Assembly (NCBI GenBank): GCA_004794785.1
Contig: SJOL01006395.1
Span: 158,019-222,018 of the forward strand
DNA: 64,000 nucleotides
Reading direction: 5' to 3'
Source of the DNA: Opisthorchis felineus
Taxonomy: Eukaryota > Platyhelminthes > Trematoda > Opisthorchiida > Opisthorchiidae
Below, piece by piece: positions 12,760 to 22,824 of this stretch. Both the position numbers and the translations under genes were made by a program. Each line of letters begins with the position of its first letter. Position 1 is the first letter of the stretch. The notes beneath the pieces are model-generated. The model ran no database searches. It worked only from the letters and a program-made list of their open reading frames with translations, and was not told the DNA's origin.

Positions 12760-13069
12760 TGTAACGGTGGATAATACTGATGAGGCATGCGAGTAGTATG
12801 TGCGTTCTCGTACATCCGCCTTGATCTAATAGAAGATGGGATTTATTACGGAATTGTTGGAACTACTTTTCGGTTTTCACTCACAGTTGTGTGATAGTCA
12901 ATGAATATCCAGGAGAATTCAAGAAGGCGTGTTCAAGAAGAAGACGGATATTCAGTTTTTAAAAACAGCGTCCAAATGATAGCTTGACTTTCCTGTACAA
13001 TAGTCTGTAACCGTTTAGTTGGCGTTTTTCTAATAAATGACTCCGAGGCGAAGGGCTTTCCTCCTTACA
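12760..13069 (+). repeat. 3' LTR of the Ty3/Gypsy element
   Basis: Direct repeat of 8565-8885. It starts TGTAACGGTGGATAATACTG and ends CTCCTTACA. The AATAAA signal is changed only downstream (AATAAATGA versus AATAAACGA). Confidence 0.93.
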
Positions 13070-13189
13070 CCACCACCTAATCTTGGTCCCAATTAAAATT
13101 CACACTGGCCACCCTCATATGAATTGCCTGAGGTTTCCGCTCGGCAGTTACCTACCCCACCACAGCGTCCACCTCTTCCGGAGCCCCGT

Positions 13190-13615
13190 GCAGTCAGGGT
13201 GGTGTCAAGTGGCCAAATGAGGTAGGATGGAAGTGATGCTTTGTAGCCTAGCAATCAAGGACTGGCTGAGCTTGGCAGCATAATGATAGGTTTGTACAAG
13301 AGATATAAATACAGAAACAGTATTGGCCTACAGAGTTGTTGGGATAAAAGACAGAGAACACCTAAGGACTGACGGGGATAGAACCTCAAAAGCGATGAGC
13401 TGTCCATCAGGAATTCGCAATGTGGGTTGGACGATACCATAAGTTTGGATAGATAGTGAATGTACGAGAGTGTCACCAGTCACAAAAGCACTGCTATCAG
13501 CTTAAATCAACAGGTGGCGCATGGTGAAAATAGGCCTGTAGGCACTAGCCTTTAATGCTATTAGTAGAGGATTACGTATTCCATTGTAATTTTACAAATG
13601 AAAAGTAGGGTTTCC
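13190..13615 (-). repeat. Old dispersed repeat, copy I
   Basis: Aligns with 15768-16185 in the same orientation. The best-matching block is the GCACTGCTATCAGCTT ... GTGGCGCAT ... GGCACTAG run at about 13485-13545 versus 16065-16125. It is the reverse complement of the first part of 19690-20280. Identity is low (roughly 60-70 percent by eye) and no protein or terminal repeat is seen. Confidence 0.6.
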
Positions 13616-13717
13616 ACAATCTTAGGTGTAAAGCAATGCCAGATAAATGAAACCTCTGGACAAGTCCAAACCAGCAGTTGGAGACAGACCATAGTGCAGT
13701 TTTACGGATTTCCTGAA

Positions 13718-13900
13718 TTAATGATAATGACAATGTTTATTCCCAACTTGTGGGTGGCATGCCGTCAGGCATGATCATCAGGTTACAGTCCGAATAAAGG
13801 CATGACTGGCGGGGATTGTGGGTACAGGGGTTTTGGGAAAAGGGACAGCGTCATAGGCGGGGGGCATTATCCGATGTAGACGCGCTCATCACTAAACCAG
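13718..13900 (-). mobile_element. Short retroposon copy with TTA-type tail (copy B)
   Basis: Nearly full-length match to 815-998, with the same left tail (degenerate TTA/ATG repeats), the CCCAACTTGTGGGTGGCATG segment and the end ACTAAACC. Minus orientation. It lies 650 bp after the Ty3/Gypsy 3' LTR. Confidence 0.75.
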
Positions 13901-14085
13901 CACGGGCAGGGAGGCACAGTTACTACGCTTTTTTTGGAGAGAACATCGAGCAAGATCAGGTCAGTAGAATTTGAAGGTGGCGGGCAAAAACAAAGCGAGG
14001 GAGGGCAAAACAAGAGGTTTCCTGTTTCACACATGAAAAGACGAGTGTAAATGGTTGAAAATAAGGAACCAGAACATCAGATCTG

Positions 14086-14460
14086 GTGAAGCAGCAGAGT
14101 TGGCGTCATCCAGCCGGCCAAGTTGAACTAAAACCTAAAACCACCGCTGAGGCCTCCTGGCCTTGGACTGTTGAGTTCATGGCCAGGGTCACAAAAAGCG
14201 TAAGTGGGGATGATAAAATGGAGGGATTAGCAAAGCGTATAGATGGTAACAGGAACCTCAAGATCATGGTGTACAGTGAAACTGTAGAGACCCACTGGTG
14301 TCGCCGTTGTGGAGCCGGGCATAAAATTTCCTTGAGAGAGTGAGATGTTGCCAACACACGAGCAAGAACGCGAGCTGCGCTTCTGCTTGACATTGTAGCT
14401 AACACCAATGCTCCGTCGCCGTTTAGCCTTAGTGCCCTTGCTTTGAATATTGCCACTCTA
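14086..14460 (+). other. Possible degenerate ORF1 with zinc-knuckle-like cluster
   Basis: An 85-codon frame ends with CRRCGAGHKISLRE, followed shortly by further Cys codons in another frame. This recalls the CCHC knuckle of LINE or gag-like ORF1 proteins, but the His spacing is one residue short. I do not recognise the protein. It could equally be chance. Confidence 0.2.
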
Positions 14461-15589
14461 TTCCCATTGGTAGTCCAATGGTAGCTGTCAATTTATTTGC
14501 CTCTTCCGCAACGTACGTTTACCAGCGGCTGTTTGTTGTTTGCCTGCCTGAATCGACTGAAGTGTTTTACTGGCCAGGCTTTCCACCCGGCCTGTCAAAA
14601 TATCTGGTAGCCGGAGTACTTAGTACTGCAAAAGCTGCAATTATGACTGCTTGGTGGTTTCGCACTTTGCAGATCTAGTAGCATGCATGAAGGCTGAAAA
14701 TCTCGTGTGGCGGTCGGGTACACTCCGCAGGGAAAGTCGGCCTGTTGCGACGCATCATGTTGTGCTCGCATAACCGCCAGCCCCCAGTAGCACGGGTGTA
14801 CCAACGATCGCCAGTATTTCTAAGCCTGGGGTCAGGTGCCAGGTGTTGTAGATTTTTTTGTATTCTAGCACATCCATATGTCTTTGAAAATTTTTTTATA
14901 CCAGATAACTATTCATTTACGGTAGTCATCCAATGAGCTGCGATCATAAAGGCCAACAGGTCCCCCTTCTTCAGTAGGCCTATTCTTGTCAGTGTTGGTC
15001 CCTAGTTGGTCCAGCACGTTAGTCCTCATCTACATAATCTTCCCTGCCGAAGTGCTGCCACTGTCCCACGCGTACACAGTCCTATCTAAACTACCAACTC
15101 ACATGGGTGGCTAGGAGTGACTGAGATCCTCGCAATAAAATCTGGAAGCCGGAACGCGATCTGTACAGAAAATTATTGACTTTGTGGGGAGAACAGACTG
15201 AAAGTCCACCGAAATGGTTAACTCCGAACGAAGAGCTAAGCAGACTAGAACGGACGCGTAATGGAGGCGGCTCAGGCCAGATGAAGAGTTTGTTCTAATT
15301 TGCAGTAAATGGAGCGGGTGAGAGAGGGAGTACGGTCAAGAAGGGAATAGTTGCGGGTTTGGTACAAACTGAGTGTGGCAGTGCCGCGCCACCTTTCGCT
15401 TAAAAAACTGCGGTTTTTGTGCAGCCCCGTAGCGGACGTTCCGCTTGTGGTCGTCAAGCTGGGATATGCAATTCTTTGAGCAGCGGGATTTTTTCAGGTT
15501 GGCCAAGCAAAGCCGCAGACGTAGAACGAAGCGGATGTAAGATCAAAGATATTTGTTTTCTGATTCTGTTGAAAATATCTGCAGATGCA

Positions 15590-16185
15590 GATCACAGGCC
15601 AGGTAGAGTAGATAACAGCTAAACAGGGCGTCCAAACCAGATATTGCCGAAGGTCGAAGCTTGGGAAGACGAGGGAATGGGATGAGATCAGTAAAGCCTG
15701 GTGAGTCTGAGGAGGCATCGCATAGTATAAGGTGCAATAATAGAGATAAAACTTAACGTTTACCACAGTAAGGGTGGTGACGACAATTGATTAAATGAGA
15801 CAGGATAGAGGCGGATTTGTACTTAGTAGACTAGCGACCCAGCGGGGTTTGCTAATTTATGATAATAAAGTACAAGAGATCTAGATCAGACCGGTATATG
15901 CACGCAGAAATGTGGTGTGGTTAGGGAAGTCAAACGTGTAGGGACTGATGGGTGTGGACTTCCGAGATGATGGACTACTTTATCTGGAAGTTATTACGTG
16001 AGTTGGACAGTACCATAATCTAAGAGGGGAAGTGAATGCAAGAGAAATAGTCACCGGTCCCCGAAGCACTGCTATCAGCTTCAAGTTAACAAGTGGCGCA
16101 TTGCGAGAAAAAGCCTTTGGGCACTAGTCTTGCATGCTGGTAGCGGAGGGTTAGGAATCTCATAAATATATCTTTGTATGTGTAT
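15590..16185 (-). repeat. Old dispersed repeat, copy II
   Basis: Reverse complement of 19690-20280 over its length. The clearest block is GATGCCTCCTCAGACTCACCAG on the minus strand (near 15720), matching GATGCCTCCTGGCACTCACCAG at about 20140, followed in both by a CTTCCCAAGCTTCGA run. Its right part is shared with copy I (13190-13615). No open frame is conserved between copies, so a non-coding or very old element is likely. Confidence 0.6.
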
Positions 16186-16984
16186 ACTCCTGGGAGTGGT
16201 GGATAGGTGCGCGTATTTTGTTTGGTTCTGGTGCGGTGCAACCCCAATTATGACGAAGGCAGCTACAGCCATGCACGTTGATGTAGGCCGTGGGCATCAG
16301 AGTCTTCAGGCTATCCCACCTGTGGTTTTTAAGAATCTCTTTGTTTAACAGACGAGAGACCGGTTTTTCCACCGTTCGTGAATTATTGCTCTGCCAGTTA
16401 AATTACACAACCGGGTTGCGTCCAGTCAAGCAGCATCAAACAGAAAACAACGGTCTCTTTTATCGATTTCCTGAATAAAATGCCATGCTCAGAACCACCG
16501 CCGATGGGCGAAGCACAAATACTGGCTGCGGAATATGTGTTTGCCTCCAATGATATGTTGTGTCACTTTCATATTTAAAAGGCTATCAGAATCACGTATT
16601 TATCGTATAACATTCAAGTATTTTTGATCACCGTCACGCTCTGCAAACAGTCGGATAATATGTTACCGCATGGCTCGCGAGGACAATGCCGTATAGCCGT
16701 TTTTTTACCATAGTTCCAAACAACAGATTCCGACAAGTTGAGCAAATGCTGCGCCCAAAGCACTCACGGTTTGTCTCTTAACTTGCGGTCCACTGGTTGT
16801 ACATTACCCACTAATGGACTGTGCACGCACAATTTGGGATGGCCCATTTTGGCAGTGTGACCGACAACCATCTGGAGGACGCAAACGGTCGGCTGAAAAA
16901 CCAGGTGCACCATTCAGACACACTGGAATATGCCGTGCGGAAGGTGCCACTGCAGGTGGGAATATGAGATGCATACGTCATACC

Positions 16985-17085
16985 ACTGCTTCCGACGCAT
17001 ATTCTGACTGTAACCTGATGATCACGCCTGACGGCATGCCACCCACAAGTTGGGAATAAACATTACTATTATTATTATTACTCCT
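16985..17085 (+). mobile_element. Retroposon 3' end with ATT-repeat tail (copy F)
   Basis: Reads GTAACCTGATGATCACGCCTGACGGCATGCCACCC and AAGTTGGGAATAAAC, then an ATT/ACT repeat. It is the plus-strand version of the last part of copies A and B, truncated at the 5' side. Confidence 0.75.
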
Positions 17086-18033
17086 GGAGGGCGACAGCCA
17101 CGTTCTAAACGTTGTCTGTTGAATGACTACGTACGCGTGTTCCCTTGTCTTGAGGCACTTGGGACCGGAACTTCAAGGCTGCACTGTCATAGTGTTGAAA
17201 GAAACAAAGTGAGGTCATTCTACGTTAACTAGCTTGTAGTTCCTGGTGCAACCACCCATGTGCTCCCAGACGGTTGACGCGCAAGCTGGGAAATGCACAT
17301 GCTTCTTTTGCCAGGCGATGTGGCTCTTCTGAGTCTGTTTTTCCCCTCTGTTTAGAGACCAGTCGTTTCCAAGCAGTAGGAAACGTTCTTCATAGATGTT
17401 TTCTCAAGTTGCCTTTCCATCCACCAACGGTGGCTGTCGGATTACAACCTACCGAAATAATATGTACCCCTTACACTTGTTCCCAAGCCACCATCGACAG
17501 CTTTCAATAGCCTGCGTAAACAAGTGAACCGAGTGGTTGATAAGTTTCAGGGGCTGGAGCCCAGGAGGAATACAGCCGTCATTAAACAGTTGATTGGTCA
17601 TTAGAAAATCTTGCTGCTTCAAGGATCAATATCTGACACTGACGACCTACCATCGGGGGTTGAGGACAGTGAACCTCAACCCAGGTGGTGGTCTAGGGAC
17701 GAAGACTTTGACTTTTGTGTTCATTGTGACTGACCGACTATTGAAGACCGCTTGTGTGCAACGGATGGCGTATCATATCACGTCAACTGTTGTAATGGTA
17801 AACCCTGCCCGGCTTGTGGTGATGCTCTATAAGTATGTCCAAAAGGTGGGCCCGCAGACAAACAATTCATTTTTGGTGTTTACCCCCCCCCGGCCCGTCC
17901 AGGAAACGCAAAGATGCGCTTGCTAACCGGTCCACAAAGCGGTCATCTTATGATTTTGACCTGGACCGAAGTACGGCTTACCGGCACCGTGCAGGTAATG
18001 TGTTGAAATATTGGTAGCTCGGGCGAGTTTATT
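17086..18033. other. No gene recognised
   Basis: No motif-bearing frame was found; a 110-codon frame at 17594-17926 has no recognisable domain. It could be the decayed body of whatever element owns the inverted repeat that follows. Confidence 0.4.
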
Positions 18034-18236
18034 GGTTGCTGATCAGGTGGGTGTTCATCTGTTCGCCGAGCATGGTAATTGGCTCGCAGACGCTTCGTCA
18101 CCATACAAGGAGGCATTATCAGTGCTCAGTTTGCACCCAACCGCGCACTGATGACGTCTCCCCGTATATTGACGAAACGTTTGCAAGCCAATTGCCAAGT
18201 TCGGCGAACAGGTCAACAGCCACTTGATCAGCAGCC
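18034..18236. repeat. Inverted repeat with hammerhead-like (Penelope-type) core
   Basis: Arms at 18034-18125 and 18144-18236 are reverse complements at about 78 percent identity, separated by about 18 bp. The right arm reads CTGATGA at 18148-18154, then a short stem-forming stretch with CGTC...GACG, then GAAACG at 18174. This is the CUGAUGA-stem II-GAAA order of a type I hammerhead ribozyme, as reported in pseudo-LTRs of Penelope-like retroelements. The left arm on the minus strand has the decayed equivalent CTGATAA...GACGAAGCG. Stem II pairs only weakly and stem I is not convincing, so activity is doubtful. No reverse transcriptase or GIY-YIG frame is visible nearby. Confidence 0.5.
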
Positions 18237-19280
18237 AGCGCAGTGTGTTTTGGACGTATTTATGTGTCCGTAATTTCGGGTTCAAAGAGAGGCTAATCAA
18301 CAGTCGTGAGTTAATGACTTAAAACTAGAACCAGCGCTGTACAGCTCCAGCTATACGAAAGAGACGACGATGACGCTGTCTCCGTTGGGCTTGCTGAGGT
18401 AAGCTGACGCCGACTACGGACCCATGGGATTGTGACACAGCACCACGTTGCCATTCCCGTATTGAAGACGTTTATCACCAGGCCACTGCTAACCAAAACC
18501 ACCGGTAAGATTCTACTTTTCTTTTCGTACAATATGGAAGTTCAATTTTTCCCGGTAGAGATGGACGGGCAGGTGTCGGCCAGTTGCTAATCCGCAAGTC
18601 AGTCGTGTGCGCCAGCTAGGTTCTTTCAGCTGTCCGCTACGACCAACGTAGGTTCCCTGCGGCTAGTTGATTGGGAATCGTGGACCCTTGGCCACATGTT
18701 AGCTGTGTGCGTCAGCTATCCTCTATGATTGACGGCATGATCATCCTGGCATGTTTTGTCAGCTACAATAGAGAACTTGGCTGTAGTTTACCACCACACT
18801 TGACGAACCTGTACAGGTCATCAACGCTTGCAATCATTACGCTCTCCCAACTTCGCATGAGTTATCTGGAATCACTGAATACATCCACCGTGACGATAAC
18901 GCGGAATAGCAAATATCGAGGTTCCAGAACACATTATTCTGTATCCGTCCGGCCAAGCAGATATTTTGCGTCTGAAAGCGCAATGAAGATTCTAGAAAGC
19001 TTACAGAATTATTTCAACTGCAGAGCTACGTGCAACTTTCGTCCACTGCAAGCGATTCAAGTTTTACCGCATTCTGAGATCTGCTTACATGAGGCACCGT
19101 TTTCATAGTCAGTGAGAATTGATGAAGGTTTGCTCACTTAAACGAGTTACCCATGCAGACCGTTTGCGTAACGATTCATCAGACATTGACATTCTTCATT
19201 ATGAAGGAGAAATCCTAAAAACGTCGTGGTTTCGAGAATTTGATTCCATTTTGCAAATGCTGAGCTACTAGGTGTGCTTT

Positions 19281-19351
19281 TCGTGACCCTGGCCATTTAC
19301 TCAGCCGCCCAAGGTCACACACGGCCAGCAACGGTTTTTCGGTTTTAGTTC
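19281..19351 (+). repeat. Short direct repeat, first copy
   Basis: GTGACCCTGGCCATTTACTC, then CGCCCAAGGTCAC and a GTTTTAGTTC end, are repeated at 20881-20951 with only a few differences. The pair brackets the 19690-20280 repeat, so it may mark the ends of a composite element. Confidence 0.7.
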
Positions 19352-19689
19352 AAGTCAATCGGCTTCATCACTGTCCCGGTTGTCACTTGTCTGGCAACAA
19401 CAAGAAATACAAGCGAATGACAGCAGTCCTTTCGTTTTGTTTAAAAATAATACATGCATGGGGTAGACTGAAGGCACTGTGCGAGGCTCACGGCTGACAT
19501 CGACGTGCAAGGAGTTGCCACCATCGTCTTAGTTGGGCTGCACCATCCGAGGTCCACTTCATCATCCAGACATAACACACACGTTTTTCCCTTTTGTTCT
19601 CTGAAGCAATCATATACACAGAGAACATAAATCCTTCATCATTTCCTGAGTACCAGCAGTCAGAACTAGCGCCTTATGGCTGTTTTTAT

Positions 19690-20280
19690 GCCGTGCATCA
19701 TTCGTTTCTTGGAGCTGACAGCAGTGACGCGGTTACAGGCGACCCATACTCTTACCTTCCTGTTGAGTTCACGTAGGAGATTCCAGCTAAATTACGGTTC
19801 TTACCCATTATCCCGGAAGCTGTTGCCCAACCGTTCATTATTTGTCTGCTGTCCCTGTTCACGTTAACGCCCCCTTGCACAACGGAGACCCTATTATTGG
19901 ATTCTTTGGTTTTTGATGAGCTAAAACCTACTGCCATGTAATAGCCTGTTCCAACCAATCCAACGGCTAGCCTCCCTGCCTCGGCGGCTAAGTCATTACT
20001 TGCCCTAAACTAGGCACCCCCTCTGGCCCAGCTAGTACTTGGTTTTCAGGTCAGCCAACAAAAACTCACCCTTTCCTGGGTTCATATAGCTTGCTGCCAT
20101 CCGCTTTTAGATTTTTTTCTACTGAACACTGTTTTATCTGATGCCTCCTGGCACTCACCAGACGCTACTGCTCTCATCCTATTCCTTCCTCATTCCTCCT
20201 CTTCCCAAGCTTCGAACTTCGGTCGTAGTTGCGCAAACGCCCCGTGCAACCGTTATTCATTTGATCTGGCTTGTCCGCGG
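19690..20280 (+). repeat. Old dispersed repeat, copy III
   Basis: Plus-strand copy of 15590-16185. The AGCTGACAGCAGTGACG block near 19713 matches the AGCTGATAGCAGTGCTT block of copy II (minus strand). The GATGCCTCC...CACCAGAC and CTTCCCAAGCTTCGAACTTCGG blocks follow at 20140-20222. Confidence 0.55.
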
Positions 20281-20880
20281 TCAACGCTCACGTGGTCCTC
20301 CAACTGAATTGAAATTACCGATGACTCTACATTGGCTTGACTCTACCTGTGTCCATCTCTTCATCTAACCCAGCTCAAGCCGCCACGGAAATGCGTACCC
20401 CTTGTCCGAATGCGGCAACCTTGACGACAGTTACGGGGCTGTCCAGAAACCGAAGCATGTCAGTGCAATGATGGCTGGCACTGCCATGCCCAGTCTGACG
20501 GCACTTCCACAACTACTTTCTTCAGAATCTCGACCGCAACCTCTCGCCCACTCGAGCCCGTAATCGCAACCACAAACAAATTTTTCACCTGGCCCCAACC
20601 GCCTCGTTCTAAACCGCTGAACTTATCTTTCGAATTTAACCAACTTAGTTTCCTGCCGCAATTTCGGTTTGCCTTTTTCACAAGTTCAATTTCATTTACG
20701 GTGTTCGATTGGACATATTCATATGCACTATCCCCCCATCAAAACTATCCTTTACACCTGACCTCCCTACAACAGTGACACCATTGAGTCTACTCAGTTT
20801 CAATTTCAACCATATTTTTAAGACAAGACTTGCCATTTGTCTCCAGATTGAATTCTTCAATCTCCATCTCCATTTTGCAT

Positions 20881-20951
20881 TTTGTGACCCTGGCCATTTA
20901 CTCGACCGCCCAAGGTCACTCATGGCCATCAACGGTTTTCAGTTTTAGTTC
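20881..20951 (+). repeat. Short direct repeat, second copy
   Basis: Second copy of 19281-19351. Both begin at GTGACCCTGGCCATTTACTC and both end in GTTTTAGTTC. Confidence 0.7.
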
Positions 20952-21044
20952 GGTTCAGCAAGCCTCATCTTTGAACTAGTCGTACCTCATGCCCACTGTC
21001 CTCTGTTTTTTGGTTCCCGAAACTGTGGTGACTTTTCACGTAAT

Positions 21045-21155
21045 AAGCATGCCCGTTGTTTTGTTACCTGCCGCGTTCAGGTTGTAATGGCCCGATCGTG
21101 CCCCAGTCGGCATGTTCCCCACAAGTTGGGGAATAAACCTATTATTATTATTATC
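21045..21155 (+). mobile_element. Retroposon 3' end, GCCCGATC subfamily (copy D)
   Basis: Carries GGCCCGATCGTGCC, CCCCACAAGTTGGGGAATAAACC and a TTATTATTAT tail. It shares the terminal AATAAAC-(TTA)n design with copies A-F but has a different body, which is repeated at 21400-21516. Confidence 0.75.
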
Positions 21156-21159
21156 AGTA

Positions 21160-21315
21160 CACCGGATACTGCCCACTGCTTGTGACGCCGCCCCTTTACC
21201 AAGCAGTCCCCTGTGCCCACAACCCCCTCAGTCATGCTTTCGGACTGTAACGTTATGATCGTGCCTGACGGTATGCTACCCATCATTTGGGAATAAACGT
21301 TATTATTATTATTAG
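21160..21315 (+). mobile_element. Retroposon copy with TTATT tail (copy C)
   Basis: Plus-strand relative of copies A and B: GGATACTGCCCACTGC, CCCCTGTGCCCACAA and CAGTCATGCTTTCGGACTGTAAC, then GGGAATAAACG and TTATTATTATT. It starts directly after the tail of copy D. Confidence 0.75.
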
Positions 21316-21399
21316 TCTTACCTTGTGCCCCACTGTTCCAGCTCTTCTGTATTCCACAGTCTAGTATTACTAATCACGTGACGAGCCCGCATCTTTTGC

Positions 21400-21516
21400 T
21401 TTGCCTTCCTCCCCGTTGTGTTGTTGCCCCACGTACAAATGGTGACGGCCCGATCATGCCTAAGTTAGTACGCTCCCCACATGTTCAGAAATAAACCTAT
21501 TATTAATGTTATTACC
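21400..21516 (+). mobile_element. Retroposon 3' end, GCCCGATC subfamily (copy E)
   Basis: Matches copy D: GTTGTGTTGTTGCCC, GACGGCCCGATCATGCC, CTCCCCACATGTTCAG, AATAAACCTATTATTAATG. With C and D it forms a head-to-tail cluster of three plus-strand tails within 470 bp. Confidence 0.7.
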
Positions 21517-22824
21517 AAGCCTCTTAGGCGAAATTGTCTGAAGGAATAATTGAACGCTTCAAGTACTTAACCACAAGCGAAGGCGGTAACCAGATGTTGG
21601 CGAGGTAGAAGGTGATTTTACCATATGACAAAACGGTACGGCTATTAGACGTTTCTGCCAGCTCAAGTGATGCGTTAATTATCTGTATATGCGGTCGTGG
21701 TTATAGTTTTGGACGTCGAAAAAGGCGACGGATTTGTATTAGTGATCGGGGGGCTAAAGTGATTGTGGGAGTACAGCATTCTGTAAGATCAACACATGTC
21801 GCCTTAAGGCGACTAATGGATACGGTAGCAGTATTTCGAGTACCTGGACGGTGAAATGTCCTTAAGAACGAAAAAGAACAAGAAAAAGCCAAATTTATGG
21901 AGGTTGTAAAAGCAGGTTAACGAGTTTGCTGCGTTTAAAATCATGGGGACTAGTTGCACGATTTGGGGTGAAATACGGTGGTATTGGCCACTGCCACTAG
22001 TTAACAGTAGAGCAGTTGACACGTGTGGGTCTTTAAATCAGCTTCGTAAGTGGCAGGATTGATGGACAGTTGAGAGTCCGAACTGAAAAATTACCCTAGG
22101 ATACGGAGCGGCGTGCCAAAAACCAGTGCTGCTTGTGGAAAATGCATGAAAGGCCGGAATATTGTGCGTCAACTAGGATGTATCAAGGGTGTTTGGTCGG
22201 GCAAGTTAAGCGGGCTGTTGTGCGCTCAAATGCCAGCCTTTAGGTTTCGATGACATCGTTCGTCCGGGATATTTGCCTGGGGATGATTTGTGGTAGTACG
22301 AATACGTTTTCATCCGAGTAATTGAGTGAGACGTTTGAACAATTGTGATTCAAATTGGGTTTCATGGTCACTAGTCATAACAGAAGTTACCCAAAAAGTG
22401 GAAATCCATCAGTAGATGAATGCTTGGCTGAGGGTCTCTGCGGGCGTGTCAGGTACGGGAATGGTATGAGGCCATCTTATTAAACGATCGACACGTATAA
22501 GTTGATAGAAGTATCCACTGGGTGTCAGGAGTGGACCGACAATGTCGAGGTGAAGATGGTGGAATCGGCAGTCTCAGATAGTAAAGATACGGCGAACAAC
22601 TTATGATGGCTAGCATACGAGACAGTTTTTTTTGATGGAATGATATCTCTGTTCACTTTTAGCCATACAAACGTTGAGAAATAAGTCTAACCGCCGCAAG
22701 TATACCAAGCTTTGAAACGTTATGTAGAGCGTCGAAAGCAAGGCGGCGCATTGCGCATGGAACACCAGGTCTTGGAATGGGCGTAGAGAAGTTGTATCCA
22801 GTAGCAACAAGGAACCCACGAGTG
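21517..22824. other. No gene recognised
   Basis: Only short motif-free frames are present. It ends at the truncation point of the CR1-like LINE. Confidence 0.45.

Larger units (their letters stand above)
8565..13069 (+). mobile_element. Ty3/Gypsy-type LTR retrotransposon, decayed
   Basis: A 4.5-kb element bounded by two direct repeats of about 320 and 310 bp that start TGTAA and end ACA. Inside, in order, are a possible primer-binding site, Gag with a CCHC zinc knuckle, an aspartic protease motif, reverse transcriptase, RNase H, integrase and a polypurine tract just before the 3' LTR. RT before integrase is the Ty3/Gypsy order. The internal region is split over three frames with an in-frame stop, and the LTRs differ by roughly 10 percent by eye, so this is an old, non-autonomous copy. 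The flanks CCGC and CCAC could be a diverged 4-bp target duplication (one mismatch). The clade cannot be fixed by eye. Confidence 0.95.

Noticed and set aside
12785..12815. CTGATGAGGCATGC in the 3' LTR as a hammerhead start
   Set aside because: No GAAA follows at the required distance, and the 5' LTR has CTGATGC at the same place.
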